A stretch of DNA of 41,701 nucleotides, taken from the NCBI RefSeq assembly GCF_900110885.1, contig NZ_FOFJ01000031.1, positions 1-41,701 of the forward strand. Direction: 5' to 3'. The notes beneath the pieces are model-generated. The model was not told the DNA's origin. It worked only from the letters and a program-made list of their open reading frames with translations, and did no database searches. The translations under genes were made by a program, and so were the position numbers. This document shows, one piece after another, positions 39,390-41,701 of this stretch. The DNA comes from Azotobacter beijerinckii (GTDB lineage: Bacteria > Pseudomonadota > Gammaproteobacteria > Pseudomonadales > Pseudomonadaceae). The number at the start of each line of letters is the position of its first letter. The first letter of the stretch is position 1.

Positions 39390-41357
39390 ATGCAAAGACT
39401 GCCAACCACGCTGGGCCTGATCGCCGCCCTGCTGCTTTCCGGACAGGCCCGGGCAACGGCCCCGGAGGCAGGCAGCGCCGGCCCCGTGCCGTTCGATGCC
39501 GGAGCGCGGTCGATCCGCGGCGATTACCCGCTGTTCGCCGGCGAGCAGCAGCGCATGACCGCGCTGGTCGAGGCGGCCAGGCGCGCCGGAATCGCGGTGC
39601 CGGTGCCCAAAGACCCCGGCGGCGGCTTCAGCCACGAACAGCACAAGCGCAACTACATGGCGCTCTACGGCGCCGGCCTCTTGTACCGGATCACCGGGGA
39701 GGCGGCCTACGCCGACTACGCGCGACGCCTGCTGCTGGAATACGCCACGCTCTATCCGACCCTCGGGCCGCACCCGGCCGCGAGCGGCGACGCGCCGGGG
39801 CGGCTGTTCTGGCAGAGCCTCAACGACAGCGTCTGGCTGGTCTATGCGGTGCAGGGTTACGCCGCGATCCGCGACAGCCTCTCGGCCGAGGACCGCCAGA
39901 CCATCGACGACCGGGTTTTTCGCCCGATGGCGGCCTTTCTTTCCGAAGGCCAGCCGCAGGTCTTCGAGCTGATCCACAACCACGCGACCTGGGCCTGCGC
40001 CGCGGTCGGCATGACCGGCTACCTGTTGCGCGACGACGAACTGGTGGCCAAGGCCCTGACCGGACTCGACCGCAGCGGCCGGACCGGCTTCCTGCGCCAG
40101 ATCGACCAGCTCTTCTCGCCCGACGGCTATTACACCGAAGGCCCCTATTACCAGCGCTATGCCCTCCTGCCCTTCGTGGTCTTCGCCCAGGCGATCGAGG
40201 CCAACGAACCGCAGCGCAGGATCTTCGCCTACCGGGACGGCATCCTACCCAAGGCGATCCGCACCACCGTCCAGCTCACCCACGACGGCTACTTCTTCCC
40301 GCTCAACGACGCCCTGCCCGACAAGAGCCTGAAGACCGACGAGCTTTATCAGGCGATCGCCATCGGCTACGCCGCGACCCACGACCCGACCTTCCTCGAC
40401 ATCGCCCGCCGGCAGGGACGTACTACCCTCACTCCCGAAGGGCTGCTGGTCGCCCGCGACCTGGCAGCGGGCAAGGCACAGCCCTTTCCCTTCGCCTCGC
40501 AGTTGTTCCGCGACGGTCCCAAGGGCGACCAGGGGGCCATTGCGGTGCTGCGCGCCGGGCCGGGCAACCGGGACCAGGTGCTGGTCGCCAAGAACAGCGC
40601 CCAGGGCATGGGGCACGGGCATTTCGACAAGCTGAACTGGCTGCTCTACGACGAGGGCGCCCCGGTCGTCACCGACTACGGGTCGGCGCGCTTTCTCAAC
40701 GTCGAATCCAAGGAAGGCGGCCGCTACCTGAAGGAAAACCAGAGCTGGGCCAAGCAGACCGTTGCCCACAACACCCTGGTGGTCAACGAGACCAGCCACT
40801 TCGACGGCCAGTGGAAAGTCGGCGAAACGCTGGCGCCCCGGCAGCTGTTCTTCTCGGCGGACGGGACGACGCGGGTGAGCACTGCGGACATGGAAGGCGC
40901 CTACCCCGACGTGCGCTTTCGCCGGACCCTGGCACAGCTGTTGATCGAGGGCCTGGCCGGCCCCGTGGTGATCGACCTGCTGCGCGTCAGCGGCAGCCGA
41001 CCGGCGCAGTACGACCTGCCCCTGCACTACGCGGGACAGATCACCGCGGTGGGCTTTCCGCTCCAGTCCAAGCCGACGGAGCGGCCGGTACTCGGCCAAG
41101 CCAACGGCTACCAGCACCTCTGGGTGGATGCGATTGGAACCCCGGAGGCCGGCAACGCGACGCTGACCTGGCTCAACGGCCGGCGCTTCTATACCTACCG
41201 CCTGCTGCCGCCTGCGGGGGCGAAGCTCATCCTGGCCGAGAGCGGCGCCAACGACCCGAACTTCAACCTGCGCCGCGAGCCGGTGCTGATCGAGCGCCTG
41301 GAGAACGCCCGCGACGCCACCTTCGTCGCCGTGCTCGAACCGCACGGCCTGTATGAC
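39390..41357 (+). CDS. oligoalginate lyase (PL17/heparinase II-III-like), 3' end cut by IS
   Basis: A periplasmic enzyme that releases unsaturated uronate monomers from alginate oligomers. 656 residues remain. Residues 1-22 form a signal peptide (LGLIAALLLSGQARA). The N-terminal alginate-lyase toroid runs to about 320, with N197 and H198 in LIHNHATW and Y253/Y254 in YYTEGPYYQRYA. The C-terminal heparinase-like domain begins near 365, with H409 and H411 in GMGHGHFDKLNW and Y446. These match the catalytic pattern of PL17. After DATFVAVLEPHGLYDP the sequence changes abruptly to the end of an IS4-type element. The frame happens to stay open to the end of the window, which yields a foreign tail. 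The last 60-100 residues are lost. Confidence 0.85.
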
Positions 41358-41701
41358 CCACCCCTTTCAAGGTCTTTACGTAAACTCCCTTCCCTAAAAC
41401 CATCAAGAGGGCAAGGCGGTGTGGGACGAGATTCTGGCGCGATTCGAGAAGCAGGCACCGGCCAGCGTCATGGCACGGCTGGTGTTGGAACGGGCGATGC
41501 CGGCTGCCTGGGTCGACGAAGTGTTCGAGACCAACCGGCAGCGCCAGTATCCCCGGGAGCTGCTGTTTTCCACCGTCGTCGAGCTGATGTCGCTGGTTTC
41601 CCTGGGGCTGCGCCCTTCGCTGCATGCCGCCGCGCGCCAGATGGACCACCTGCCCGTATCGCTGGCGGCGCTGTACGACAAAGTCAGCCGCACCGAGCCG
41701 G
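41358..41701 (+). mobile_element. IS4-family insertion sequence, left end (partial)
   Basis: The similarity to the lyase stops near 41357, and a transposase gene begins 60 bases later. The intervening bases are AT-richer than the lyase (ACCCCTTTCAAGG, then TCTTTACGTAAACTC) and should hold the terminal inverted repeat. The opposite end is outside the window, so boundaries and target duplication cannot be confirmed. Confidence 0.7.
41419..41701 (+). CDS. IS4-family transposase, N-terminal part (runs off window)
   Basis: The frame from GTG 41419 reads VWDEILARFEKQAPASVMAR, then LVLERAMPAAWVDEVFETNR and QRQYPRELLFSTVVELMSLV, and continues past the window. This is the N-terminal part of IS4-type DDE transposases common in Azotobacter and other gammaproteobacteria. 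The GTG is preceded by AGAGGG. The internal Met (MARLVLERAM, ATG 41470) is an alternative start. The DDE catalytic residues are outside the window. Confidence 0.8.
   Translation, partial: MWDEILARFEKQAPASVMARLVLERAMPAAWVDEVFETNRQRQYPRELLFSTVVELMSLVSLGLRPSLHAAARQMDHLPVSLAALYDKVSRTEP

Overview
The window is high-GC DNA from a gammaproteobacterium of the family Pseudomonadaceae, most likely Azotobacter. Positions 387 to about 11150 keep a Pseudomonas-type gene order: M23 peptidase, anmK, erpA, argC, hemJ-like, HIT protein, coq7, speD, osmC-like, vfr, trpCDG. The rest carries traits that suit an Azotobacter: intracellular PHB depolymerase, a periplasmic oligoalginate lyase, many palindromic intergenic repeats and IS transposases at both edges. 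The genus is an inference; the family is well supported.

Layout. 1-320: 5' end of an IS1182-type transposase. 387-2919: cell-wall peptidase and anhydromuramic acid kinase, closed by a bidirectional terminator. 2989-8664: housekeeping genes for Fe-S delivery, arginine, heme, ubiquinone, polyamines, peroxide defence and the cAMP receptor Vfr. 8711-11150: translationally coupled trpG-trpD-trpC, without trpE. 11549-12802: a TPR protein and a DedA membrane protein. 12900-19634 (minus strand): an operon of an acetyl-CoA-synthetase-type ligase, E1alpha, E1beta, E2 and a dedicated acyl carrier protein, then rtcB RNA ligase. 19815-25717: diacylglycerol kinase family protein, APH-fold kinase, PRPP synthetase, nicotinamidase, nicotinate phosphoribosyltransferase and a CapA-type protein, that is, NAD salvage with its own PRPP supply. 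25747-28019: a 70-bp hairpin repeat next to an mdaB remnant, a small orphan gene, archease (the RtcB partner) and Ada. 28163-31250: a DegP-type protease divergent from a ribbon-helix-helix regulator and a PHB depolymerase. 31338-33657: an EamA exporter, a frameshifted VOC pseudogene and a LysR regulator. 33989-38971: a tripartite drug efflux system (MFS, HlyD, NodT lipoprotein) facing a second LysR regulator. 39390-41701: an oligoalginate lyase cut by an IS4-family element.

The parts most worth following up are the E1/E2/ACP/acyl-CoA ligase operon, which has no E3, and the split rtcB/archease pair that brackets an NAD/PRPP salvage block. Several palindromic repeat families lie exactly at gene ends or gene remnants. 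No tRNA, rRNA or CRISPR array was recognised.
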